This document shows, piece by piece, positions 23,320 to 34,500 of a stretch of 64,000 nt of DNA. The position numbers and the translations under genes were made by a program. Within the stretch, counting starts at the first letter, position 1, and each line of letters begins with the position of its first letter. Origin of the DNA: Geranomyces variabilis. Lineage: Eukaryota; Chytridiomycota; Chytridiomycetes; Spizellomycetales; Powellomycetaceae. The notes under the pieces are model-generated. The model was not told the DNA's origin, searched no databases, and saw only the letters and a program-made list of their open reading frames with translations. The DNA is taken from positions 309,430 to 373,429 of the forward strand of contig JADGJP010000027.1 in the NCBI GenBank assembly GCA_027603065.1, in the 5' to 3' direction.

Positions 23320-25362
23320 TTACATTTCTGTGGGATCAGAACTGTGCTCTGCAGGCGGTGGCCCATCTCGCGCAGCCTTTTCCAACTGCTCAAGATCCCA
23401 GTCAATCTGCTCTTTGGTGACCGTTGCATGGTTAAGCTCGCTAGCCAGAGACTGCAAGCGCTTGTCACTTGCGCGTTGGATCCAGACGCAGTAGTCGTCG
23501 AGCCAAACTCTACCAAGAACATACATGCGGTCGTCGCTGGCGACTAATGAGCGGACCTCTAGCAGAGCTTTGAGAATTGCGCGCTTGCCGAGCTTGAACA
23601 AAACAGCAACGTCTTCAATACAACGAAGTGCCAGTGCGTATGAGCGATAAAGAGGGTAGGCGAGTGATCGGCGCACACAAGCTGTAAGAGATTCTTGCAG
23701 GCTGTGAAAGGTCTGCATGAATCGTAAAAGGTCATGGAGTCAGTGTACAGGTTCAAGGCTTTATGTCAGCATCGATAGTAAATTATTCAAACCTCAAAGC
23801 ATGACAGAGTCGGGCTGAGCTTTGCCACGGTCCATGGAGACTCGACGGTGCTGTCTCCCTCTGTTGTTCGATGGTTGTATGCGTAGGCAAACAAAATATC
23901 CACAAGTCCGAGATATGTCGCGCGCTCGTCATCCAAGAGGTCTGCAAGTCAAAAGGACCGTCAGAATCGGGACAACAACAGTTTTTAGCTGTGCGCACCA
24001 CGCACATTCTTTATTTGGCAGGGAGCGCATCTGTTGCTGCTCTTCTTCCGAGAAAGTCAGCCATGGCTCGGTTATTGGGGCGGGAGTGATAGTCATGCTG
24101 GCAAGGTCTGGGAGCACATTGGCGGGAGTCGACTCGACAACTTGAACAGGCTCGACTATAAATCGCAGTGAAGGGCTATTACTATCGAGACCATAAGCCG
24201 TTCGCACGCTGTAAAAGGTGCCTACCAGACGGTGACGGGTCCACCGCGCGAAGTTTCTGCACTCGCTTTAATGCTTTCCAGAACGATGGGCGAAAGTCCA
24301 GCAAGGGCTGTATCTCATCCGTGTTCAAAAAATCAGCCCTATGATTCGAATGATGAGTTTCGGCTAGTGTAATTGGCGCTTAAAGCATGCCATCCGAGGT
24401 TGCAACTCACATGTAGTGTTCATCGTCAAATTTGAGATTTTCTCGAAACAGCCGTTGGTCCCGCCGAGAAGCCGGCGTGGACGTCTCCAAATCAGTTACG
24501 TCCAGTATCTCGTAGGCAATCTCTTGAATATGTGAGCCATAGCCGCTATGCGCGTTATTGAAACCGTATCTCGCTGTTGTTTGCAGCTCCTGTTGACCAC
24601 ACCGTTAGTCCATACCATATAAATAGGAGCGCTCTGCACACCCAACTTTGCGAGATCAACAAACCGGTTGCGGAAGAGATTCCTGCGGGTAGTCCCAATG
24701 GTAGTTCTGGCCGTCGTCTGGACGCGAAAATCCTTTAGCGCACACGGAGGAGTCGAAACCACACGGCAGCGTTCCCACCTGCATCGTCATCGACCACGTC
24801 GTTATCCTGATCCATCATGTCGGCCCTCTCGGTCCCGCTTTCGCCGATAACCTCGATAAGCGGACCGGCTTTTGGCTTTAATGGCGGCTGCGATAGCGGG
24901 TGCGAGTCGGTGGGTAATCCTGGTTCAACGGCAGATGACCCTGGTCCTCCCTTTGGAGCCATCAGCTTTGTCAGAAAGTCCAAATCGGCAAAGTGTTGAC
25001 CCTTTGTCGCTTTTGGGAGAGCAACGGTGATCTCTCCCTTGTCAACATCATATGAAGCTTTCTCCCGCCCGTCCTCAACAATCGGCTCGGGAAACGTTAA
25101 CCTAGTAAAGTTTGAGCGATCTAGCGAGAAATGAGAGCAAGCCAGAGCGGACAATACCGAAGAAAGTAGGGTTTGACATAGAACTTGAACTCGTTGTCGT
25201 TTATATAAAATTCAACATCTTGGGTCTGGGCAGTGTGAGTTATTTTTTCAGAGATGGACCGCCAACGTATTGCAAGCCCGGACACACCTTGATGTATGGG
25301 CATTTGAGGACAACGGTGACAAAATCGTCATTCTGGGATATGCTGAAGGCCGGAGTCAACAT
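23320..25362 (-). CDS. SHQ1: SHQ1, assembly chaperone of H/ACA ribonucleoproteins
   Basis: SHQ1 holds the pseudouridine synthase (dyskerin/Cbf5) before H/ACA RNP assembly. Minus-strand exons in genome order: 23320-23712, 23793-23941, 24006-24208, 24237-24338, 24411-24589, 24665-24732, 24779-25101, 25158-25225 and 25288-25362. All phases close to 519 residues. The N-terminal CS domain reads MLTPAFSISQNDDFVTVVLK, DVEFYINDNEFKFYVKPYFL, YDVDKGEITVALPKATKGQH. The C-terminal SHQ1 domain shows ARYGFNNAHSG, LKFDDEHYMADFLNTDEI, LLDDERATYLGLVDILFAYA, NHRTTEGD, VESPWTVAKLSPTLS and RMYVLGRVWLDDYCVWIQ. The least certain splice is the donor at 24236 (GTCACC), chosen because only it keeps frame into RTAYGLDS. 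The protein ends in an acidic Pro-rich tail. Confidence 0.93.
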
Positions 25363-28124
25363 TTTTCAGTCGGTGGGCAAGCTGGAAATATGTGTCACTC
25401 ACCTTGTCCTCCAGCGACCCAACTGCAGCACAGACTCCCTCCGCGACAGCCATAAACCGAGACTAGAGAGTGGATCCTGGACTCCGGCAAAAGACTATAA
25501 AACCCGGCGCCGGCTCCGGCACATCGGTACAATTACTCCAAAACGTCTTTTGGCCGGCGGCGTATGTCCGCCGTCTGCGCAGATACCGATAGCACTGCAC
25601 CTTCAGTCTCGCTAGTGCGGGACTGGATTTAGCTCTCTGTGTAAACACTCAGCCAACGAGCTAAGGTCTTCAGACACTACAGGACCACCACCATAACGTT
25701 CTGGCGCTGCGGGACAATGTGAAGGAGCGAGTACCTGTGCAGCGGACATTATGGAATTTCGCAATTCCATGGGCCCGGATTTGCGCCACTAATTCTTCTT
25801 CCTCCATGGGCAACTATATCTTGCTCGGTAAGGTCTGTTTGGTCAACTCGAAAAAGAGCGGTGGTCGACTCATGAGGAAAGTTTGGGATCTGAGAAGGAA
25901 TGCCAAGAATGTCCGCGCAGAGCACTTCGACGTTGCTGAATAGATCGCACGGATGGAAGGGCACTATGGCTACGAGAAAATCCTTGACGGCATCATGTCA
26001 AGACAATTATGCGACAGTGACAAGACTTCTGGCTACCAAAGCACCGTTAACAGCCCGCTTCTAATCATTGCAGCTCCAGCCTCCCTCTGAATAACTCGTC
26101 TTGCCAACGCAGATGAGGCTTCGACCAAGTTTCTGTGGCAAACGGGAGGAGAGCATAAGAGATTGCGACTGGATTGGATGCTGACAGGCTAATGTCGCGG
26201 AGGGTCGAGCATATCAAGAATGCGGTAGCAGACTTGCTACCACTGCTTTCCCGTCTCATCGATCCTGAGCGACCTGCCCTATCTCATTTGGCGCGTCCGG
26301 CATCAACGGCAACAATTATAGGTTTCATAGTTTGTTTATGTAACTTGAATTTTACAATAACACAACTGCATTCACTTAGTCACTTCACGCAAACTCGCTC
26401 GTTTTAGCGACGGGCCACAAGAAATGTGACAGTGTCGAGCCGGGGGCGTTAAAATGATCCATTGCGCGTTTCCGCGCCTCAGATGGAATCGTTCCATCTA
26501 GCCGTTGGAACGGCATCCCTCGATAATTGAGGTAGTCAACCAATAAATCCAACATCGCCACCATTTGTGAGAAGATGAGGACTCTGTTGACTTGAGCAGT
26601 AACTTGCGTTTGGCGAGGAACTTGGTTCATAGTATCATGAGGATGTCGAGGACTTTAACTTTAAAGATCGAACTTGGTGCACTGGATGCGCAGATAACTT
26701 GTGATGAAGGAGATGGTTCCGGCCCGAATGTCGTCTCCGATGAGATCTTGGCATGACGGATATAACGTTTGACTTCTGGGAGAGCAATTGGGTTGACTGA
26801 ATATACGCAAAATTAGCCAGGCTAAACGAGCAAAATAGAACTTTCGGGTAGTATAGCACCTCGTTTGAACCTGCACGATCAGGCGGAATATCAGCAGAAC
26901 AAGAACACGGGCAGTGCCGCTTTACACGCCACTTCGATGAAGAGCGGTAAATTAACGTAATAAAAGCTAACGTGCAGCAATGAATCGACTCGAGAGTCTG
27001 CCCTGTCCGCAATGCGCGCGCTTTTAAGTGTGCAATGTATCGCACGATCCGCGCGGAATCGTCCAACCCAAAGGCGCCTGAGCGCAGCTGTTGACGCAGG
27101 TCGGCATCCATACAAAGCCTTACTCAGCTTTTTGCGGTAGCCGAAAACTTCCGCTATCATTGTTAAAATATGAAAATGATTAACCACGCAGAGGGAAACC
27201 ATCAAGACATCTTTCAAACCAACCTCATCTCACGCGGTCAGTAGCGTGATTTCATTGATGTCGTCGTCGAAAAGCCTTGTCGAAAACAGCCTGCGTTCGA
27301 TCAGTTTGCGCTCCCAAGAGTTGCTTGTCGATACTAGCCGGTGGTCGGCAATGGCGGGGCGTTTACACAGAACATGGGCCGTAACGGTATCGGTTCGCGA
27401 TGGACCGCTGGGAGGACAAGCGGGCAGCTTATGTTTCACAGCTTGGGTGATTGAAGAGATTGCCATTCCTGCTTCACAAACGAGGCGAGTTGAGAAGGTG
27501 TGCGTGTGCTGCTCTTGGAAAGGCCAGACGGATTGGGCCACGGGGCAGGCGCGCTCCTGTTATTTATCTGTCAAATGTCGGAGTTTGTTCCTTTCCACAC
27601 TGAGCACGCTGCGGGCCCACCGCTCACGCATACGCATCTCTCACATGTCCTTCAAAGAGAGGTCTCCCATAAGTTAAGCGTGTTTTTAAAAAGCAGACCT
27701 AAGCCGCTCGGTTGTCCTCCCTGGTTCGCTCGGCCCACGACGTCTAGACCGCCTTCAATCGAAGGCCAAACTTCCCACTACTTCCGATTTTGCAAACCGC
27801 TATCCCATATAAGCTTCTCTAATTTCTCTTCCTTATTTGGCCGGTGGGCAGCTGGTAGCAACCCTGGCTCTTTTCTGGCACCATATCCAGCAACAAAACA
27901 CGTGTGCAAAAATCTGACAGCTGTCACATTACTATGACACACTTTTTTGTTAGGCCACCATTAGGTCGGCAAAGGAGGTAAATGGTGTGGTGCCGGGGCC
28001 CGCAATGACCGTAAAGTGCCAAGCTCGTCGCGCGAAGATGGCTGTGCATGGACGCACATGCGCTTCCATATGCTTCTGAGTCTAATAAACGAAATTACCA
28101 AACCGCCCCGCGGGAGCCACACAA
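25363..28124. other. Gene-poor 2.8-kb stretch
   Basis: No complete gene is recognised on either strand. Frames of 60-160 codons exist but none shows a family motif or a consistent exon chain. Minus-strand frames at 27541-27230 and 27217-26891 could be joined by a GTGAGA donor, without a recognisable product. The one clear content is the inverted CHD1-like segment at 26433-26588. Composition is less GC-rich than in the neighbouring genes. The stretch could be a decayed or rearranged region. Confidence 0.5.
26433..26588 (-). pseudogene. Isolated 52-codon copy of the CHD1 helicase C-lobe start
   Basis: Read on the minus strand, this segment encodes 52 residues beginning [18 protein letters not shown], identical to the CHD1 segment encoded at 34426-34581. 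At nucleotide level 19 of 156 positions differ and every difference is synonymous. Similarity stops abruptly on both sides: no upstream SNF2 lobe and no downstream helicase motif follow. The copy is inverted, about 8 kb from the CHD1 gene. I call it a gene fragment. The purely synonymous divergence means it descended from a copy that was under selection, or was exchanged with one. Confidence 0.85.
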
Positions 28125-29689
28125 TCAGTCAACAGTCCGCTGATGCGCAACGCATGAAATCACTTGACAATCGTACCGCTGGTTCTGCATTGAGGCAATC
28201 TCAACCTTGCGCTGCCACATTTTGAGCTTCCCGGTGAGCTCCTCTTGCTTGGCCTTTGCATGAGGGTATATTAATAGTCGAACTGTTCGATACGGTGATG
28301 AACGTTTAGAAGTCTGACGAAGAACGCTTACATTGACTGACACATAATCCATCACCTAATTTGAGACGGCTTTAGTGCGAGAGGGGCTAGGTTTAAATCA
28401 GAACAGCCGCGGTACTTACATCAGGCACGCGGTAGTCCTCCATCTGAGTTCGAATCTTGCGATTGACTTCTTCTGCATGTGCACGCTCCACCTCAACGAC
28501 ATCAGCTTCCGCTATGAGCTTCCCGAGCATGTCTCGACGCAGCGCAATCTCGTGCCTCAGAATGTCTGACTCTTGCGTCAGACTTTGTAGCTTTCTCTGA
28601 AGCGAACTCACACGTTAGCAGCAATTTTCAATGGATCTGGTGGTCGCAACTTGTATTGCACCTTATGATAGTTCAGCACCTGCTGAGTGTTTCCGGCAGT
28701 CATCTTCAGCTTCAAGAGTTCGGTGTTGCGTTCCTCAATCTTCGCTTGGTATTGCTTGTTTTCGATTTGAAGCTGGTCAAAATCGATAACATGCAGCACC
28801 TCGCCCATCTCCTCTTTCTGCTTCAGTTGGAGATGCAGCTTATTTTTCTGCAGTTTGATGGTGGTGTTCTTCAGTCGTGTTTTTTTGATGGTTGCATCCT
28901 GGAGAGGGTACTCGGAAAGTCAAAACACAGCTTCGAAACGTGAAAGACGTTGACGGAGCCTACCTTTGCGCGAATTTTGTCCTCATAATAGCGAAGTACT
29001 CTTTCGGCAACCACCTTCCCAGTCCGTGCGTTGACGGCCCCTTGCACAATGTCTCTCTTGAACTCGTACATGGCCTTCTTAGTCTCTGATATCCGAATGT
29101 CTATCTCTTCCATCTCGGCACGGTGGTTGTCAAGGACTTTGCCCCATTCCTCTTTTTGCTTTTCTATTTCGTCTTTAAGTTCTTCTAGCTCTCGCGTTGC
29201 AATTTCAGCTTTTTGCTCCGATGTCAACAAGATCGGCGCTTGTTGCTTCTCGGCCTTTTCGCCTTTTTTCTTGCGTGCCCGCGCGCCAGTCGGAGCCGTC
29301 GGCGCTGGAGCACCTGTCGCTGGTGCAGTTGCCACAGCCCCTGCCCCTGCTGCCGGGTCACCCTGAGCTTCCACGTCGGTATACCCTTCCAGTAGTTGCT
29401 TTGCCGCGGGCGGTACTCCGGCATCTGGTCCAACACGACTGAGGAAGCTGTCGAAAAGTGTGTTTTCCGCTTCGAGGAACTGCGTTTTTTTGGTAAGCTC
29501 GTCGTGAAGACGGACAAGCTCTTCGTCTGAGTACGCATCGAAGTCAGAATCGTCTAGAAAGGCGATTGCAAGTGGTCGTCCGCCGGCGGTGATAGTAGGC
29601 GCTCCGGAGCCTATATCCAGCCCTGGAGTTGGTGGAGGAGGATTGCCGGCGACCGACAGCTCTTTCATCAATGGCGGGCGGTCCTCCAT
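28125..29689 (-). CDS. CFAP263/CCDC113-like coiled-coil ciliary protein
   Basis: Minus-strand exons 28125-28253, 28332-28355, 28420-28596, 28662-28898 and 28964-29689 close to 430 residues. The N-terminal 60 residues are Pro/Gly-rich. Then comes SDEELVRLHDELTKKTQFLEAENTLFDSFL, split here as SDEELVRLHDELTKK and QFLEAENTLFDSFL, the family's N-terminal signature. An Ala/Pro/Lys linker follows, then about 250 residues of coiled coil (EKQKEEWGKVLDNHRAEMEE; QIENKQYQAKIEERN). The C-terminal signature is VMDYVSVNAK and LKMWQRKVEIA. CCDC113/CFAP263 works with CCDC96 in the axoneme and at ciliary satellites, so this gene implies a flagellated cell stage. One exon is only 24 nt. The 78-nt intron after it has no stop, so the last splice is the least certain. 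Confidence 0.85.
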
Positions 29690-31595
29690 CCCGCAGCAGG
29701 CATCAGCGGTGGAAGGTGGCCACCTGTACTTGTGCAGTTGGGCTTTTGAGTGGGGTAGGCCGCTGCTAGTAAAGTGAGCAAGCGGTGGTTTGCCAAAAGC
29801 CAGCAGGGCAGCCAAATGATCACGGCGCTTACGTTTTTCTACTTGTGCAAAAGCCCGCACTCAAGCCCACCCCGGCCATTTCCACTCGCACGTACGTCCC
29901 TACAGTCCTGTCCCTTATCGGTCGCTCCGGTCGTTGCAGTCTGTAAGCGGTTGTACAGACCCCAGTGAGGTGCAGTCCCTCGAAAATTCCTTGGTCCGCC
30001 GGAATTGCACAGGAATTTAGCACGCAGAAACTTGACGAAACGCAGGATGAGGCAAAGTGTAACCGCGGGAATCACTGGTACGTACAACCTAACCATACCT
30101 AATTCCCACTTCTGGTAAGTGATGGGGTTTGCGTACTTGGTCGTGGTTGCAAACACCGGGAGCTAGTACGAGCAGCAGTGGTCTGGCCCTTTGAAGGCGG
30201 GCAAGGCTGCCACTCAGGCTGACGGAACCGGTGCCGCTTCCGGCCACATGCCCTCCCCTGGCCTACATAACTGCTCGCATTTTCGATCAGACGGCGTGGT
30301 TCTTCACGCTTATCATTTATGAGCAAGTGGTAACGCAGTTCCTCACACGGTAGGATAGCACGATTGCGCGCCGTGCATCTGGCTTTAAAGGAGCTGGTAT
30401 ATTCTCAGATTTATTCTAATCCAGCTTTTTTCGATTTGCGACTAGAATATTTTGCCATGATGAATTATCTTCCAGAGAAGGCGACCAAAGCTTTTGGAAA
30501 AACCGATAGTTACCGCAGTTTACGAGAATGTGGCAGGAAAATCTCACTTCGTCAATGCGACGACAAATGCAGCGCGGCTCTCCACGCGCCGCAAACTTCG
30601 TCGCGTCAGGGGCCTCTGTTGACTTCCTTTAGCACGCTTTGCAAACTTGAACGGCCGCTCGTTGCAAATTTGAACGGCTGCTCTTTGCAAATTTGCAAAC
30701 TTGAACGGATGCCTTCTTCGACGGGGTTAGTGTCTCTAGCTGGCGACTTCGTGCTCAAGGACGACACGTGGTCGCGGCTGACTGTGACGCTGGGAGTAAA
30801 GAGTTTACGACTCGAAAGGTGCACGGGCATGTTGGGAGTGCTGCTTCGACAGTTTTTGGAGGTCGCCCACCTGAGGATTTTTGCCAAGGAAAACCAAGCC
30901 GCGTACGTACTCTCGCCTGCCAGTCACTCGCAACTTCACAAAGGGTCACAGGGTGCCTCACGGCGGTTGTAAGGCTTGTCTGACTTTGCTCGTGCAAATG
31001 GGCCTAAGGAGGACTCTGTGCAGGATTCTCGGTTAAACGATGAGGCAGAAGCGCGCAATCCCGAAGCGTCTCGGACCTTTCATGACAATCTCTTTTGTTC
31101 TAGATGACGGGTCCGCTGTGATCCATTGTTAGCACACAGATCCCATCATATGGTCTTCTTAATGTTCAATAAAAATTAAATGGAGTCTCATCTTGCTTGA
31201 TGGAGGAAAAAGGGAGGCATGTACCGCCAGTAATCCGAATTTTTCAGTCACCTCCTAAGCTCAATAGTGGGCAGGGGGCTGCTAGGCGTCGACGGGATTG
31301 CGTGAGCGGTGTCCACTGCAGCGGTAATCATGTTGCTATTTCGGGTACTGGCCGGGCGGACTGTCGAGACTGGGGAAAGGCCTGAAAGCGGAGTTGGCCG
31401 GCCTTCAACTTCTGAACTTTTCAAGCTGCCAGTGAGTCGTGACCACTGGGCTTTACAGATTTCTGCTGGCAACTTTCCGCTCCTCCGCTTGGAAAGCCCA
31501 GAGCTCCAACCCACACACACCCAAAAGCTTCATAGACGCAGACCCCTTCCGGAATCTTTTCGCTGCAATCAAATCCCGGTGAAAAGGTGGCGCAG
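29690..31595. other. Intergenic 1.9 kb upstream of CHD1
   Basis: No recognisable gene. The longest plus-strand frame (30364-30972) has no family resemblance and lacks supporting splice sites. A local triplication of a 22-28 nt unit lies at 30639-30708. The right end should hold the CHD1 promoter. Confidence 0.4.
30639..30708 (+). repeat. Short tandem repeat around TTGCAAA(C/T)TTGAACGG
   Basis: The element TTGCAAACTTGAACGGC recurs three times within 70 nt, with the C/T variant in the middle copy and a partial TTTGCAAA inserted before the third. Confidence 0.7.
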
Positions 31596-34500
31596 ATGTC
31601 GTCTGGTAAAGGTACGTTGAGTCGGTCCCCCTACCCTTCCGGGTGTGCGCCCGCGCACTCCGACCTAGCTATAGCCGCAACCCTGCACTGTCGAGATTTG
31701 CAATGCTCTACCGCAGGCAGATGGATTGCCGAAGGTTATGAGTAAGTCGAGAGAGCATTCTCTTCTCCACTGGGATATTATGATTTTGTGTTTATGCAAA
31801 AGGTCATGACACAATGTCATCGTCGTCGTCGTCGCCGACATTGAGTGTGCTATGCATTGCCTTGCCGGTTTTGTTTTTCAAAGCCACATATTAGAGTCCT
31901 TCTACCGGCTCTTCGTTAACGTTGGAACTTAAGGAGGATATTTGCAATCGACACTAAATATGTGGTTTGGCTTGCCTCGGTCTTTCCAGCCGCATCGTCA
32001 TCGGACAGCGACAGTCTCTTTAGCGACGAGGATACTCGCGAGATGTCTGTCGGCGATGAAATTGACAACGATCAGAAAGAATACATTGAACCAGGAAGCG
32101 ATCATGCTAGTGAGGACGACAAGATTTTTTCCGACGAAAGCTCGGAAAGTGAGCCGGTGCGGAAAGTACCAAGCAAGGCCAAAGCGCAGGCGAAGAGAGG
32201 TTTTGCGGAAGCCGAAGCAAATCCTGATCTGTATGGCCTTCGGCGGTCTGGTCGCGCTCGAGCTGCACCCACTCGCCTGGTATGTGTGCTTTCAATTAAG
32301 CAACTGTTTAGAGTCCACCACTGTAGAGTCCACCAATAATGACCCATTTTGCTTGTTAGAACATTGGGTCTGGCAGTGCGAACGGCTCATCAGACTCAGA
32401 TGACTCTGGCAACTTTGGAACTGGCAAAAAGAAGACCGCTGGGAAAGGTCGTCTCAGGTCCAAGGCAGCCATACGACGCGTTCAAGGTGAGCTCTTTCAG
32501 AAGAGAACTGTTCATCTATTTTGGCTAACATTCAAATCCCGTCATCGTGAAGTCGAGCAATCATCGGAATCAGAGAGTGGTTCTGATTTTGGAGGATCCC
32601 GACGGAAGAGGCGACCACGTAAATCTGACTGGGAGGACGACTTTCCCCGCTACTCTACCCGTCAGCGGAATCCTGCCCTTAACTACGATGAGGAGGAGGA
32701 TGATACGGACCTGGAGGACGACAGCGTGGACGCGACCGACTTTGTAGACGGCGCAGAAACAGGTGCGACATGAGCGGAATGTTCCGTTTTGCCCTCATCG
32801 CTAGACTAATCCTGTGGTGTTTCAGCCATCACCATTGATGGATTTTTCGACGAGCGCGTGGAAGATGGTGAGAGCTTTGTTCTGATTGAATGATTTCTCG
32901 AGGAATTTGTCACTAATTGAGCGAATGAGCAGATGGGCAGACCTCTTACCTGGTCAAATGGGTTGGCAAATCTTTCCGACAGCTCGAGTGGGTTAGCCTC
33001 TCAGAATTAGAACCCCTGAAAGGGTTCAAAAAACTTCTGAAATTTCAGGAGGCTCGGCGCGACTTCGCGCAGGCATTGGCGAACCCAAATCTAGCAGATG
33101 ACGAGCGCGAGAGACTTATGATGGAGGACATAGAGCGGAAGGACATTCTGCAAGATCACAAGAAGGTCGATCGGGTCATCGCTAAACATATGGATTCGCC
33201 GTCGGAAACCAATCCCAGCGGGATTGCTTATCTTGTCAAGTGGTGCGGAATTGGTTATGAAGCTGCGACGTGGGAGAGCGCCGATGCCATGACAGAGGAC
33301 CAGGATGCTATTGATAAGTTCCTGCAGAGGAGCAATGCGAACACGGTGTCAAGTCTCGACAAGTCGAAAAGCGCCAGCAACCGTGGCGAGTACAAACCCT
33401 TTAGAGGAAGTGACTTTTTGTCCGGCGGTCAGCTTCGCGAGTTTCAGGAGCTTGGCGTTAACTGGAGCGCGGAACTCTGGCACAAAGATAAGAATGGCAT
33501 CCTCGCCGACGAGATGGGCCTTGGAAAGACCGTGCAAACGGTTGCGCTGCTCGCATACCTTTTTCACCGCCGCAAAGTATACGGTCCACATCTCGTCGCA
33601 GTACCTCTCGGAACGATAACTGCTTGGCAGCGTGAATTCGCAAAATGGGCTCCCTCGATGAACGTGATCACTTACCAGGGAAACCGCGAAGGACGCCAGA
33701 TGATACGTGATCATGAGTTTTATCGAGAGTCGTCGACCAAGACCTTTGTGGCTTTTAATGTGCTTCTGACAACCTATGAGATGATAACGCAAGACAAGCA
33801 ATTTTTGTCTCAATTTCGTTGGGAAATGCTTGCGGTTGACGAAGCTCATCGATTGAAAAACGAAGCGAGCCGATTGCATCAAACTCTCGCAAAAGAGTAC
33901 TCAACGGCGAATCGATTTCTGATTACGGGAACGCCACTTCAAAACAACGTGCAGGAACTTCTGGCACTAGTCAAGTTTCTAAGCCCCGATGCCAACGTGG
34001 ACACCAATATCTCCATCGACCTTGCGACAGTTGGTGAGGGGGGAGAAACCGGCCGCAAAGTGCGAATGCTCCAGGATACGTTGAGGCCAATCACCCTCAG
34101 GAGGATGAAGAAGGACGTAGAGACGTCGCTACCCGGAAAGACCGAGAAGATGCTTCGCATTCCGATGACGGACTCGCAACGCGCGTTGTACCAAGCAATC
34201 TACACGAAGAACCTCGCGGATGTCCAGACTGAGTCTCAAGTCGGCCAGATCAGTCTACAAAACATCGTCATGCAGCTTAAAAAGGCGTCAAACTCGACCT
34301 GGTTATTCCCCAACTGCCGCATTAGCCCCGACTCACCAAAGGACGATCTCTTTCGGGAGCTGCTTCGATCCTCGGGCAAAATGCAGATTTTAGACCAGCT
34401 GCTGACCCGCTTTCAAGAGAAAGGGAATAGAGTGCTCATTTTTTCACAAATGGTCGCAATGCTGGATTTGTTGGTGGACTACCTCAACTACCGAGGAATG

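Noticed and set aside
30364-30972. 202-codon plus-strand frame upstream of CHD1
   Set aside because: No family motif, no splice support and local tandem repeats. Composition gives no sign of coding.
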